DNA from: Tubulanus polymorphus
Lineage: Eukaryota; Nemertea; Palaeonemertea; Tubulaniformes; Tubulanidae
Direction of reading: 5' to 3'
NCBI RefSeq assembly: GCF_964204645.1
Contig: NC_134034.1
Coordinates: forward strand, 2,450,072-2,514,071
DNA: 64,000 nt
Position numbers and translations under genes: made by a program. Positions 12,405-47,281 of the stretch are shown here, in pieces; within the stretch, counting starts at the first letter, position 1; the number at the start of each line of letters is the position of its first letter. The notes beneath the pieces are model-generated. The model made no database searches. It saw only the letters and a list, made by a program, of their open reading frames with translations, and was not told the DNA's origin.

Positions 12405-12690
12405 TCACAATGATCCACCAGGTGTCGCTAGTGGCTACCCGGTTACCGCACTTCAATATCTTCTGCATTCCAATAAAATTCAAATCAATAATTCAATATA
12501 GCAAATCAATTTGCAGCAGTAAGTAGGAAGCTGAATCTAATCTACTCGATGTCTCTTTGATTATTTTTGTATGTTCGCATTCGGAAGCCTAAAAATCCGG
12601 TTGTTAATTGAAAATTAACCAACTTTCACCACGAATATACTCAATGGACCATCTGGTGGTCGCCAACACGCCATTGTTGCTACAGATGAC
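12405..12690. mobile_element. Element C copy (CAGGTGTCGC head, CCATCTGGTGG tail)
   Basis: Begins near GATCCACCAGGTGTCGCTAG, then a pyrimidine-rich CTTCAATATCTTCTGCATTC segment, an AT-rich middle with CCTAAAAATCCGGTT, and ends at CCATCTGGTGGTCGCC. The same order of landmarks recurs at 54,075-54,380 and, less completely, at 39,577-39,830, 24,640-25,270, 62,875-63,060 and 63,690-63,770. It is a dispersed, non-coding element of about 300-400 bp whose superfamily is not identified. Confidence 0.6.
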
Positions 12691-12831
12691 CGCCATTGTC
12701 GCAGATGCCTGAAATATGTTTTCAGGGTTTACCACGGAGTCACGTTTCACATGTAATTCTTTTGAGCAAATCGTCGTGGCAAAAGTTCACGCAGTTTACA
12801 ATATCGGCTTGGTAACAATTACAGCAACCGC

Positions 12832-13071
12832 CTCGCCTCGCCTCGCCTCGCCTCGCCTCTAGCCTCGATATACTGATGACATCGTGCACACATCCTCTCA
12901 AAAATCATAACCAGAATTTATCAAATATAAGATGAGAGAGAGGGAGGGAGGGAGGGAGGGAGGGAGGGAGGGAGGGAGGGAGGGAGGGAGGGAGGGAGGG
13001 AGGGAGGGAGGGAGGGAGGGAGGGAGGGAGGGAGGGAGGGAGGGAGAGAGGGAGGGATGGAGGGAGGGAGG

Positions 13072-13115
<44 letters not shown>
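12832..13115. repeat. CCTCG pentamer, (GGGA)n and (GA)n tracts
   Basis: A short (CCTCG)n run at 12,832-12,860, then about 150 bp of nearly pure GGGA units (12,931-13,076), passing into (GA)n to 13,115. Open frames here are repeat artefacts. Confidence 0.97.
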
Positions 13116-13117
<2 letters not shown>

Positions 13118-14459
13118 CAATTTTGATGACGTAGTGCGCATCGACTCACTTAGAACGCATATATATAATCTAATGTATGTAAACATTATTATAATGGTTG
13201 TTATGACGTCAAAAGATGGTAGATTTTGCCCCGCTGAATAAACCGCCATTTTTATATATTTTTCCACTTTTAGGGGTCCCACCAGTTTCGTAGCAACGCG
13301 ACGATCAATCAAAAGTTAAATTCAATTTATTCTGCGAGCTTGTCACGCGTTCGCTAGCGGGATTCGAAGTCGTTCGTAATAAAAAAGCTTTCATTTTTCA
13401 ATTTGACTCATTTTCCCGATAAAGTTATGTACGGTACAATGTACCGCTAGTGAAAGTTCCTTAATTTCAAACTACTGATCTGTCTAAGGTGTTTATCGAT
13501 TGAATCAGCTTCCATTGATATCGCTATTGATAGGTTAAATCCCCTTATTTTTGCAGATTGAAATATTCAAAATTGCCGCCATGTTTACCACCAGCCGATG
13601 ACGTCACGATGCTGATCAAGTGGATTATATTGATATCTTATCAGGTAAGTGTCGAACCGACCCTTACCAACGTAACACTCCCTTTATCCCCTGCCCTATA
13701 GCAATTCGTAACTGAGTCGTGCACTTTTAGGACAAAGGGCTCTAGGGGGAGGGAGTTCTTATGGATCTTCAAGGTTCTACGGTATCATAGCATGTAAATT
13801 GGGGTTCTTCGACACTTTAGCTTTGAGAAGATCCTCACACTGGTTAAGATTGTCAGAGATTGTATATATTTAGTCGATCTTTAGTTAAAACGGGTTAGAT
13901 ATTGGAAAAAACAATATTATTTCGAAAATTAGATTATAGCCCAGGTCAAATCCAACTCACTAACCGTTTAACCCGGTTCTGGGGTAACCTGTTAAGCCGG
14001 CTAGTTATGCGGGCACCTGGGTAACCCATCGTCACTAGGGGGTAGATATGTTGATAGTACCATTTCATTAGATTTAATTTCGCTTAACGGCGTCGAATCT
14101 AGGTTTCTAATCTATATACATAGACGACGGTTTTAACTGAACGGTCGGTAAACAATTGAATTATACACGTCGAACCCCGAGTGTCGCATGTGTTCATGTC
14201 AAACAAAGTCATTACAAATCGAGTATGCTTTCAGGTTCTTCTCGACAATGTATCAAAATATTTATCAATCCGAAATTGCAATTAATATCTCGAATGCTAT
14301 CTAAATGTTAGCTCAGGTTTAATATCGGATTCGAGCGTTTTTGTTAGTACGTAATCGTTTGAAGCAGACGCCGAAATCGATTTCGATAGAATCTTTAATG
14401 ACAGTAATTTATGGTTGATTCAATTACTGGTACATGTACTACGCGGAACTAGATGCTGG
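13116..14459. other. No gene seen
   Basis: Unique-looking sequence with no exon-like frame flanked by splice sites, RNA gene or repeat array recognised. Confidence 0.4.
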
Positions 14460-14574
14460 GTCGACCCGCACAGCTGTAGGACTGAAGGACCGAATTCAAA
14501 TTTAACGCTCAAAACCGTGGTCCGAATTCAAATTTGATCCCCTAAAATATAAGATGAATTTGGGGCCTGACTCA

Positions 14575-14890
14575 AATCAACTCGGACACCCATGGAACTG
14601 GATCGAGACTCATTTCGAACCAGCACAACTTAAGAATTGAGACCGGAGATAAAAATCTCCATAACTGTGGAACTGGATCCTGAGTTAAAATTAAACCCAC
14701 ACAGCTGTGGAAGTGGATGCAGAGTAAGATTAAACCCACACAACTGTGGAACTGGATGCAGAGTTAAATTAAACCCACACAACTGTGGAACTGGAGCCAG
14801 AGATTAAATAAACTCACTATAGAACTAGGTTCAGAGTCAGATTAAATCCGCACAACTGTGGAACTGGATCCAGACAGTAATATCTACAAC
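14575..14890 (-). repeat. Minus-oriented array of the MITE-A terminus
   Basis: Six or so units with CCACACAACTGTGGAACTGG followed by an AGAGTTAAATTAAAC-like spacer. This is the reverse complement of the 39-bp array at 6,361-6,672. Units at the edges are more diverged. Confidence 0.85.
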
Positions 14891-15264
14891 TGCGGAACTG
14901 GTTCCACCACTGACGGCGTATCATCAATAATCACCTGGGAAATCGATCCCAGAACCACAGATATGTACACCTCACTGAAATCGACTAAAGATTAATGACT
15001 GCAAAGGGTTTTAACGTAATTAATCATTCGAAAACGATGACAAGTCTCGAATCTACGGCTATAGAACCCATCATCACCGATATGATCATTAATAAGTCTT
15101 AGCTGTTTATATATATGTATATGTCTCTGATCAACTGTATCTTAGTATTTATACGGACTCAGCGTCGTAATTCACTTTGTGTCAATATTGAAGATTCGCG
15201 AAAAAGGATGTGTGACGTCACGGCAAATAGATATTCAGTTTAATGTTTCACTTGGAAGGATCGC

Positions 15265-15862
15265 TTGGAGAGGGAGAAGAAGGGGGAGAGGGAGAGGTAC
15301 AGGGACAGGCACAGGCACAGGCACAGGGAGAAGGAGAGGGACTGGGTGAGGGATAGGAAATGGGAAAGGGAGGGGGCAGGGACAGGGAGAGGGACAGGGA
15401 CGGACCAGGGAGAGGGACAGGGACAGGGAAAGGGAGGGGTGTAGGGAGAGTGATAGGGTCAGGGAGAGAGACAAGGACGGGTCAGGGAGAGGGAGAGGGA
15501 CAGGGACAGAGACAGGGACAGGGAAGTGACAGGGACAGGGAATAGGGAGAGTGGCAGGGACAAGCACAGCGACAGTGGCAGGAACTGGGACAGGGAGGGG
15601 GCAGGGACAGGGAAAGGGAGGGGTATAGGGAGAGTGATAGGGTCAGGGAGAGGGACAAGGACGGGTCAGGGAGAGGGAGAGGGACAGGGACAGAGACAGG
15701 GACAGGGAAGTGACAGGGACAGGGACAGGGACAGGGAATATGGAGAGTGGCAGGGACAGGGACATTGGCAGGGACAAGCACAGGGACAGTGGCAGGAACT
15801 GGGACAGGGATGGGGAAAGGGACAGGGACAGGGACAGACAGAGGGAGAGGCAGATGGAGGGG
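15265..15862. repeat. G+A-rich hexamer (GGGACA-type) minisatellite
   Basis: About 600 bp of purine-rich strand built from GGGACA, GGGAGA and GGCACA words. It has a larger internal duplication: the block around 15,420-15,540 recurs around 15,610-15,740. Open frames on both strands are artefacts of the absence of stops. Confidence 0.95.
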
Positions 15863-16750
15863 TTTCGTCACTATGATTGATTATTAGTTACCTGATTGAC
15901 AGCTCGTACGCGCGAGTTGTCAAATATGTAAATTTCCATTCAGCAATTATCAAAGATCTGCATGACGATTAGATCGAAACTAGATCCAGAAACTATTATC
16001 CGAAAGCTATCAGAGCCGTGAAATTTGAGAATCGCTGCCGATCTTTTTTGACAGGTTTAACGTCAATTCGCAGCCATTAACAAAATTGTCTGATGCGAGG
16101 ATGTATTGAGTGATCTTTTAATCTGTAATATTTTAGTAAGGCCTGATTGGCTTATTTACCAAATTCGGTGCCAGGGAGGAAGCTGTATTTGGTGACGTGG
16201 AAGATAAGAGTGTTAACCTGAAGAGATGTTAGGAGGGAGAGGGAGAAGAATGAACAAAAAGGAGGAATTAGGAGAAAGGGTGCGAGAGAAGTACTGAGCT
16301 TCTTCCGTGCCGAAGCTACATTCACTCCACTGCGAAATGAGAGCGAATCGTTTTTCACTTATCTCGCGTGGAATGGCGTGGCGATGTGGTCCTAGGAGCT
16401 CTAAGTCTTTACGGTTAAACGGTATCGGCAATAGAGAATTAAGATTCTTGCGCCTTTCTGTGGCGCGCTATACGGTGAATTGTGCGTTGACGCAATGATT
16501 GCCTGGAATCCCGTGAACACGCGGGGAGCTTCCAGCGTTAATCTTCACGGGCAAGCGATCAGGTCGGCGACGAGTCTGCGATATACGATTCTCTTAAAGC
16601 GATCACTCAACGAAGATGAGAACACGTTCCGGGTACGTTCCGGCGCTTCTGAGACAATAAACAACTACCCGTTACGCGGTGAAACCCGGTCTCAAACCAA
16701 CGCGATTCTAATCGAGATGTAGAAACAGTTGAAGCATGAAGAACGACGAG
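15863..16750. other. No confident gene; CG-rich patch
   Basis: 16,290-16,720 is richer in CG than its surroundings and stays open in short frames on both strands, but there is no recognisable domain or matching splice sites. Otherwise nothing is supported. Confidence 0.4.
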
Positions 16751-16754
16751 TTAC

Positions 16755-17440
16755 TACTAGTGACACCTTGTGGATCATCACTTGCCACAAGTTGGATGTC
16801 TAGTGCTGCAGTGTTTGATATCATACTGCACACAAGTGACACCTGGTGAATCTTTTCTCTAGTACGATGCTCTGAAGTTGACCGGAAAGTTTGAAGGCAG
16901 TGCGATGGCTAGGTAATCAACAAACTATTACAATAGAATTCTATCTGGATGGGAACCGACCGTGTCTAGAACGCTTATTTCCAAGTAACGTGTGCTTAGA
17001 TTGCCGTATCACTTGATGGCCTAGTGCACACTAGCGACACCTGGTAAATCCTCGCATTCCACAAGTTGACTCATCTATCTTGATGTGCTAATGTACACCA
17101 GTGACAACTTTCCACAAGTGGGATCTTCTATTGCTACGGTCGTTGATGTCCTACCGCACAATAGCGACACCTGGTGGATCCATACTTGCCACAAGTGGGA
17201 TCCTCTCCTGCGCCAGTAGTTGATGTCCTGCTTTATGCTAGTGACACCTGGTGAATCACTTACCACAAGTGGGATCTTCCATTGCAACAGAAGTTGATGT
17301 CCTACCGTACACTAGCGACACCTGGTGAATCCTCACCTATTACAAGTGGAATCCCCAATTGCCACGGCTGGCGTTGTCTTTCGTATATCGATGTCCGGAA
17401 GACCGACTATACCAGCGACACCTGGTGGATCCTCGATTGC
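16755..17440 (-). repeat. Array of the ~75-bp CAGGTGTCGC family (minus), about 8 units
   Basis: About eight minus-oriented, strongly diverged units marked by AGCGACACCTGGTGGATC. A unique insert (about 16,860-17,000) separates the first units from the rest. Confidence 0.85.
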
Positions 17441-18012
17441 CGCAGCAGTAGCGTTGTCGGTAGCGCAATTAATTAGTATTCAACTAATAAACCCTAATGT
17501 GGCCGCTGATATAAATCAGATAAATGCCGCGCATCATTGTGTCTCGGTCACGTGGCTTTTCGATCATCACAGACGCACGAAACTCTTGGGAACCGGCGGC
17601 AGCAGTCACGCAGTAACTACAATATTAAATGTTTCATAAATCGGCTTCTATTCGCGCGATCCGGACATGAACCGCGCATTAATAAACCGTCGAATCGCGA
17701 CCTCTTATAAACTCATAATTCGCAAATGAAACGGCCTCGTATGTCCCGGTGAGGCTCGTCTGCGGCACGTTCAGCCGATAAAATGCAATATTCATCAACT
17801 CATCGTTGCCGTCATAAACTTGTTTTCGAATCACTTACATCAAAGCCAGAGTAAACTTAATTTGTCTGGATACCGTATAAGTTTGCTATCAGCATTTTTT
17901 TCTAACACAGATATTTGCCTCGAACACCTAGCATTATCTGGGCTTATGGAATAGACCTGTCCCTTCAAATGTGATGCCGGTGATTCATTATAAGAACATA
18001 ACCTCCAAATGC
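17441..18012. other. No gene seen
   Basis: Unique-looking sequence between two arrays without a supported feature. Confidence 0.4.
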
Positions 18013-19055
18013 GCTCGTGGTCCACACCCTCAACAGGGATTTGAACCTGATGACATCACGAGACTCTGTCACAGTACAAACCCCTGCCCTAGTAGACACA
18101 TCCTCCCTCAGCAGGGATTTGAACCTGATGACATCATGAGACTCTGTCACAGTACAAACCCCTGTCCTAGCAGACACATCCTCCCTCAGCAGGGATTTGA
18201 ACCTGATGATATCGTGAGACTCTGTCGCAGTACAAACCCCTGTCCTAATAGACACATCCTCCCTCAGCAGGGATTTGAACCTGATGACATCATGAGACTC
18301 TGTCACAGTACATACCCATGCCCTAGTAGACACATCCTCCCTCAGCAGGGATTTGAACCTGATGACATCATGAGACTCTGTCACAGTACAAACCCCTGTC
18401 CTAGTAGACACATCCTCCCTCAGCAGGGATTTGAACCTGATGACATCGTGAGACTCTGTCACAGTACAAACCCCTGTCCTAGTAGACACATCCTCCCTCA
18501 GCAGGGATTTGAACCTGATGATATCGTGAGACTCTGTCGCAGTACAAACCCCTGTCCTAATAGACACATCCTCCCTCAGCAGGGATTTGAACCTGATGAC
18601 ATCACGAGACTCTATCACAGTATAAAACCCTGTCCTAGTAGACACATCCTCCCTCAGCAGGGATTTGAACCTGATGACATCATGAGACTCTGTCACAGTA
18701 CAAACCCCTGCCCTAGTAGACACATCCTCCCTCAGCAGGGATTTGAACCTGATGACATCATGAGACTCTGTCACAGTACAAACCCCTGTCCTAGCAGACA
18801 CATCCTCCCTCAGCAGGGATTTGAACCTGATGACATCATGAGACTCTGTCACAGTACAAACCCCTGTCCTAATAGACACATCCTCTCTCAGCAGGGGTTT
18901 GAACCTGATGACATCGCGAGACTCTGTCACAGTACAAACCCCTGCCCCTAGTAGACACATCCTCCCTCAGCAGGGATTTGAACCTGATGACATCGTGAGA
19001 CTCTGTCACAGTACAAACCCCTGCCCTAGTAGACACATCCTTCATCAGCAGGAAC
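18013..19055 (-). repeat. 78-bp minisatellite, about 13 units
   Basis: On the minus strand each unit reads CATCAGGTTCAAATCCCTGC, then TGAGGGAGGATGTGTCTACT, then AGGACAGGGGTTTGTACTGT, then GACAGAGTCTCATGATGT. The same unit forms a second, larger array in opposite orientation at 47,330-48,940. Because 78 is a multiple of three, frames of about 330 codons stay open on both strands; these are artefacts. GGTTCAAATCC matches the internal B-box of tRNA genes. Confidence 0.95.
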
Positions 19056-19349
19056 CTGATGACATAAGATGCTATTTTTGCGCCGATGAAGTCGGAATCA
19101 CCTTTGAAGGCAACTAAGCGACGACGAGTGACGCTTGTAATGCGCACGGATGCGGCAGGCGAATGTGAACGAAGTAGTTGTTTTTTCCGCAATCTGTTGT
19201 TTGAGCCGAGTTACGCGGAAACCGATGCGTTTGATTCGGTCGTTTTTAAATCGAATTTGACATCGCTCGAAACCTCTGGAAAAAGTGTGTTACTGTAGCA
19301 GGCATGCTACGTTTGGGGTAGGGTTCAATTTTATGTGAATAATCGTCGT

Positions 19350-19752
19350 GGGAAGCAGCGAACTATGGACTCTTGCCGTAACTCTGGAAAACGAGATTGA
19401 TTCTTTCAGGAGATCTCTGCTAAGAAGAATACCAGGACTAACGTGGCCGAAAATTATTAACAACAAAAAACTGCGTAAAAGAACGGATACTGTGCCCTGG
19501 AGTGAAATCACATAACCAGAAGACGACTAACTTGGCTTGGACATCTGATGCGCCTACCATCTGAAACACCAGTACCTAAAGCACTACAAGAGTCATTGAG
19601 ACTAACTGAAAGACCCAGAGGACGACCCCGTAAAACCTGGCTGTCAAACATTAAACAAGATCTCTCTATGATTACGATATTAAACCTCAACAATAGAACA
19701 TCAGATATTGAAATCCTAAAACGAATTACTGCAGATCATGAGCAGTGGTGAA
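19350..19752 (+). pseudogene. LINE reverse-transcriptase C-terminal fragment
   Basis: A decayed piece of a non-LTR retrotransposon ORF2. The first frame gives ELWTLAVTLENEIDSF, SLLRRIPGLTWPKII and KRTDTVPWSEI up to a stop at 19,513. The frame then shifts and continues RRLTWLGHLMRLP, LTERPRGRPRKTW and ends at a stop at 19,749. The order of a W.L....E......RR.LR.I.. block, then W.GH..R.P, then RGRPRKTW is typical of the region downstream of the catalytic domain in many animal LINEs. The catalytic YXDD region is absent, so this is a 5'-truncated, frameshifted relic. Confidence 0.75.
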
Positions 19753-20060
19753 ATAAAGTACACAACATCTTGGCGCAGCGGCGCTTGCTGATGTTACTGA
19801 TGATGGGAATCAGTATGACAATGACTCCAACATTTTAACACACTCTCTCTCTCTCGCTGGTGGGCTCCCGTATTACCTCCACCGAGTTAATATCGATGTA
19901 TTAATGATTTCTACTAATAGCGGTACTTTCTAAAATGCGAAGCGATTTCAACGCTGCGACAATAAAGTTTTATCGAATACGGACTGTGTCCATTTAGGAA
20001 GACCACAAATAATCCATTAGAGTTATTATTGCACAAACACCAGGTAGACGACGGAAGAAT
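19753..20060. other. No gene seen
   Basis: Short unique stretch between the LINE relic and a (GA)n tract. Nothing recognised. Confidence 0.4.
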
Positions 20061-20063
20061 GGA

Positions 20064-20300
<237 letters not shown>

Positions 20301-21558
20301 GGAGAGTTACTATAGCGGTCTCTGATTGCGTTATCGGACCCAGTGTCTCTCAGTAGATACTGTTCGGCTTTCTTTAATTGGAATCCGTGCCGATATATAC
20401 CTGTATCGATACTATACACCTGGGGGTTGTACGGATATTCTAATTACCGCTCCCATTAGACTTGTGTAAGGCATCCATTCTTTGCGTGAAATGATGCCTG
20501 ATTCGTTTATCGATCGCCTTAATAGATCATCCTGCGCTTGGGTATGACGTCACATCGTCCGAGCGCAGCATTGATTTCGGAACAGTCCCAGTGCGTGTGA
20601 TATCTGTCGAATTGCGAAACAGAAACAACCAGCAGAATCAGAACTATGTTTTACATTATAATATCTTGTCTTTATCTTATCTGCTGCTGGGGCCGGTTGC
20701 ATAGTCGTGGCTTAGATCCAAGACTAGTTTAAGACCAACTTAATTCTTTAGTCAATCTAACAACGTAAGACAAGTCTTCTTAAGATTTGAGACCACTTAA
20801 GTCTAAAAACATGAATTTGCAACTTGGCCCGGAGAAATCTCCAAATATCTAAAACAAATACCACGTGGCCAGTATGTACCAGCGACGGTTTTCAAAATGG
20901 ATGGTAATCCACTATATATAAATTCTAGGGAAAAACAATATCGAATTTGAGAGATTAATGATGAGAATTTTACGACTTATTTTTTCAGTTTAGAATCGAT
21001 ACTCCCTACGTGAATTTTCTAACCATTATTCAGCGTGAAATGAATGAATGTGTCCAACTTCCAATGCTCTGTTGGGGATGAATAACATTTTATTTCTAAT
21101 TGTACCGTTCTCGCTGAACTTAACGAAACAATCCCGAATTCAAACATATTTAGAAATAGTAGACAAAAACCCACAATAAAAAGAAAAACTATCTGGTAGC
21201 TAAACGTTTCAACTCAATTCTATGAGCCATTTTCAAAAACTATTAAAAATATTTAGAAATTTTGATATATTAAAAACTCAAAATGTCCAATGAGCAATTC
21301 TATCAAAAATGGTGTACAGATCCCTTATGTAGTGTGTAGTGTAAATAGTGTATACATTTTTGATATACGTGATAACATAATAAACTCATGTTTTTCAAAA
21401 TGTCTTTTTTCTCTTTTTGATATCTATAGACAATTTCATTCCCTCCGCGTACCATGCAAATGGTAGAAGAGCAATAGAATTGTCTTATTGAAATAATGTA
21501 GCGATTTGAATCGTGGCTTCAAAACAAACATCATTTCCTTGTTCCTCTATCTTTCCAG
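20301..21558. other. Region upstream of the first GPCR exon found
   Basis: No certain exon. A possible translation start at 20,646 opens a short hydrophobic frame (MFYIIISCLYLICCW) that runs straight into a MITE-B copy and stops at 20,730. It resembles a signal peptide, but the only phase-0 donor available is a poor GTTTAA. A hairpin-type element tail lies at 21,185-21,245 on the minus strand. Confidence 0.4.
20689..20832. mobile_element. MITE-B copy
   Basis: Starts GGGCCGGTTGCATAGTCGTG, ends AATTTGCAACTTGGCCC, with AAGACCAACTTAATTCTTTA and AAGACAAGTCTTCTTAAG inside. Same family as 1,797-1,940. Confidence 0.75.
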
Positions 21559-44971
<23,413 letters not shown>

Positions 44972-45235
44972 TTCGAGGACAGCTAGCGGAAACGCCTGTG
45001 CACTGATTCCACGACTGGGCAGCCGGGAAAGGTTTATTCTATGTCGACACAGCGGTTAGGCCTTGCTCTAGGAGAGAAGTTCAGTTCCTCGGAGCGACGA
45101 CTTGCTGTCGAATTTGAGAAAACGTCATATCTCGGTGACTACGAAAACAAACAAACATTATTTCACGGACGTGACTTGAAATATACGGTACATTTGTTCA
45201 GTGTCCAGAACTGCATTCGCCATCGATTGAATTGA

Positions 45236-45985
45236 TTTAATCCACACAAGAAAACGACGGATATCGTTTTATCAATTTCATTTGTTAAAAGATTATATTC
45301 ATTATCGTTTTACTTCGCTAGTCGAGAAAACTTCACTATTTGTCTCTTTGTTATCGCTGTCGTTTATAAGTTGCATCTAATAAATCGAAATGTTATCTAT
45401 GTAAAAAAAGAAATGTGAACGTAGGGAAAAGAACTAAAATTTCTGATACAAAACAAAAACGGAATCAAAAAGTCTTTGATTTATTTTGAAGCTGATTTCC
45501 ATTGAGACTCCGACGACGTTACTCTGGCAATCGACGACTTGTGACAAGTAAGTATCCACTAGGTGGTACTAGAAGTTGAGTGGTTTTCGCTGTATGTGAC
45601 ATAATTATTTTACCCATCAAATTCTATATTTACTCCAAAACTACTCAAATCGCCTCACATTTAGAGGATAATTCTTTCATCCCTCGATACTGAGGGTTAG
45701 CAGGTTTGAGGTGTATTGTTCCCCTCAACCCACTGAGTACCACTCAGGGTATTATTAGCAGGTTTGAGGTTTCTTGTTCCCCTCAACCCACTAAGTTCCA
45801 CTCAAGGTATTATCAGCAGGTTTGAAATTTCTTGTTCCCTCAACCAACTAAGTTCCACTCAAGGTATTATCAGCAGGTTTGAAGTTTCTTGTTCCCCTCA
45901 ACCCGCTGAGTTCCACTCAGGGCATTAGATGCGGGTTTCTAATAGTTCTTCTAAACCCACCGAGCAGCATTCAGGGTATATCAAA
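45236..45985 (+). repeat. Segment duplicated directly at 52,126-52,990
   Basis: From TTTAATCCACACAAGAAAAC onward the sequence is highly similar to that beginning at 52,126, through TTGTTATCGCTGTCGTTTAT and an element-C head (GACTCCGACGACGTTACTCT). It ends in a ~57-bp array of TTATTAGCAGGTTTGAGG + TTTCTTGTTCCCCTCAACCC + ACTGAGTTCCACTCAGGGTA. This copy has about five array units. Confidence 0.85.
45379..45384 (+). promoter_or_regulatory. Possible polyadenylation signal of the GPCR long-tail transcript
   Basis: AATAAA about 410 nt after the stop codon at 44,971. The surrounding 3' region is duplicated at 52,126, where the signal recurs at 52,265-52,270. Confidence 0.45.
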
Positions 45986-46467
45986 ACATGTATCATGATT
46001 TCTTCTCCACGGCTGAGACTTGATCATGAAAATCTGCTTAAGTAAGGCCTCCGGTGCGTTGCAAGAAAACCCCGGCAAGCGAGTATTCCTTAAAATCAAG
46101 GGTGGCTCCGGGGATTAGACAAACACCTGGAGCGGGGTATTTATCAAGATGTGAAGCCCTGAAGAGAAATAAAAAAACATTTTTGCATAATTGCTGGTGG
46201 TTTTTTGTCGACATTAGTCAGTACGATGCGGGTATATAGGCCAACGCGCAGTGATGAAATCAAAAAATCTATCAAACAGGAAGCCTTTTTTCGAGAGTTT
46301 CAATATTCGACCTTGAATCATCAAAAGATAGAACTAATGGGGAAAAACGATGATGTAAACAACAAATATCTGAAACAAGCTTTGCTTGAATTGACAATCC
46401 ATATTACCGTTGTTATTATAATCTATGGCACCTTTGTACGAGGTAATTTGGTCGTCTGCGATCAGTG

Positions 46468-46686
46468 ATGAAAATGGCCGCGTCTAAACTTCTAATTCTC
46501 GTGGTTGCGATACTACTGTGCCGCTGTGGTGCCATATCGGAAATAATTGACGAAGTAGAAAGAACGCTGTGGACTTCAGAAAGTAACTTACTGGGTTTTG
46601 AGACATACGGGTCGATGGATGATCTGATGGTTGCCCTGCGAGGTGTGGAGTGCTCTAGTATCACAACATTCACCCGACCGAATTAA
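46468..46686 (+). CDS. Possible small secreted peptide, 72 aa
   Basis: ATG at 46,468 opens MKMAASKLLILVVAILLCRCGA, a good signal peptide with a likely cleavage after GA. A mature segment of about 50 residues follows, beginning ISEIIDEVERTLW and ending TTFTRPN before TAA at 46,684-46,686. The only Cys of the mature part is in VECSS. AATAAA is found at 46,825. A GTATATAGG TATA-like word lies at about 46,230. I do not recognise the family. It is called from signal-peptide structure alone and could be a chance frame or one exon of a larger gene. Confidence 0.4.
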   Translation: MKMAASKLLILVVAILLCRCGAISEIIDEVERTLWTSESNLLGFETYGSMDDLMVALRGVECSSITTFTRPN

Positions 46687-47075
46687 GGGTACATACCACA
46701 CAACGCAAGACAACCACAAGTTATAATAATGATGTTTTATTTACGAATTAAATTACAATATAAAGTAGTAGGAATTAGTACAAAATATTGTAAAATAGGA
46801 CGTTGGACGACAGGTGAAGTTAAAATAAAGTTGGTCCATTTATTATCGGCAATCGCGAAATATCATCGACAGCTATTACATAAATCTCTTTTATCGATAT
46901 CTATAACAGATGCGTTTACCTAAGATCGTAGGAAGGACCAAGGTAAACAAAGCTGATATTAAATCTGGAATGGACGACGATATTATCAAACTTTATTGGA
47001 AAAATGATTACGCAATAAACAAAGATTTATTTCCATTTTGAAATTTTTACTGCTTTTTATCGCGTGGTCGACGCG

Positions 47076-47082
47076 TATAAAA
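47076..47082 (+). promoter_or_regulatory. TATA box of the first Cys-rich secreted gene
   Basis: TATAAAA in CGCGTATAAAATCAAG, about 30 nt upstream of a TTCAGCAGT initiator-like word (47,103). A 5'UTR exon ending in a strong donor (CAAG|GTAAGT, 47,147/47,148) follows, then the acceptor directly before the ATG at 47,254. Confidence 0.65.
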
Positions 47083-47253
47083 TCAAGCCGTTTTACGAAG
47101 TTATTCAGCAGTCTATAGATTGCACCGCAGTTCCAAGCGATATCAAGGTAAGTAAGTGCAGCACTCGATTATAAGTTTCATCATAATTTAGATTGTAGTT
47201 ATACATTGAATGAAATTGATATATACGTATATATATATATTTTTTTTTTTTAG

Positions 47254-47281
47254 ATGAAATTCCTCGTCGTTGCTATAATTG
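47254..47281 (+). CDS. Paralogue 1 exon 1 (signal peptide start)
   Basis: 28 nt after the acceptor of the 5'UTR intron (TTTTTTTAG|ATG); encodes MKFLVVAII and leaves in phase 1 through GTATGT. Paralogue 2 starts MKFLVVAIF at the equivalent place but has no intron there. Confidence 0.85.

Noticed and set aside
12164-13312. Gly-rich and Ser/Leu/Pro-rich open frames
   Set aside because: Translation of GGT/GGC, GGGA and GA simple repeats.
15235-15876. Open frames with Pro/Val or Arg/Gly repeats
   Set aside because: Translation of the purine-rich hexamer minisatellite in either strand.
17965-18960. Open frames of about 330 codons on both strands
   Set aside because: Produced by the 78-bp (26-codon) repeat; the same repeat gives frames at 47,520-48,896. 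Repeat artefacts.
20646-20730. Possible signal-peptide exon of the GPCR (MFYIIISCLYLICCW)
   Set aside because: Hydrophobic and well placed, but it runs into a MITE-B copy and the only phase-0 donor is a poor GTTTAA; not strong enough to call as an exon.
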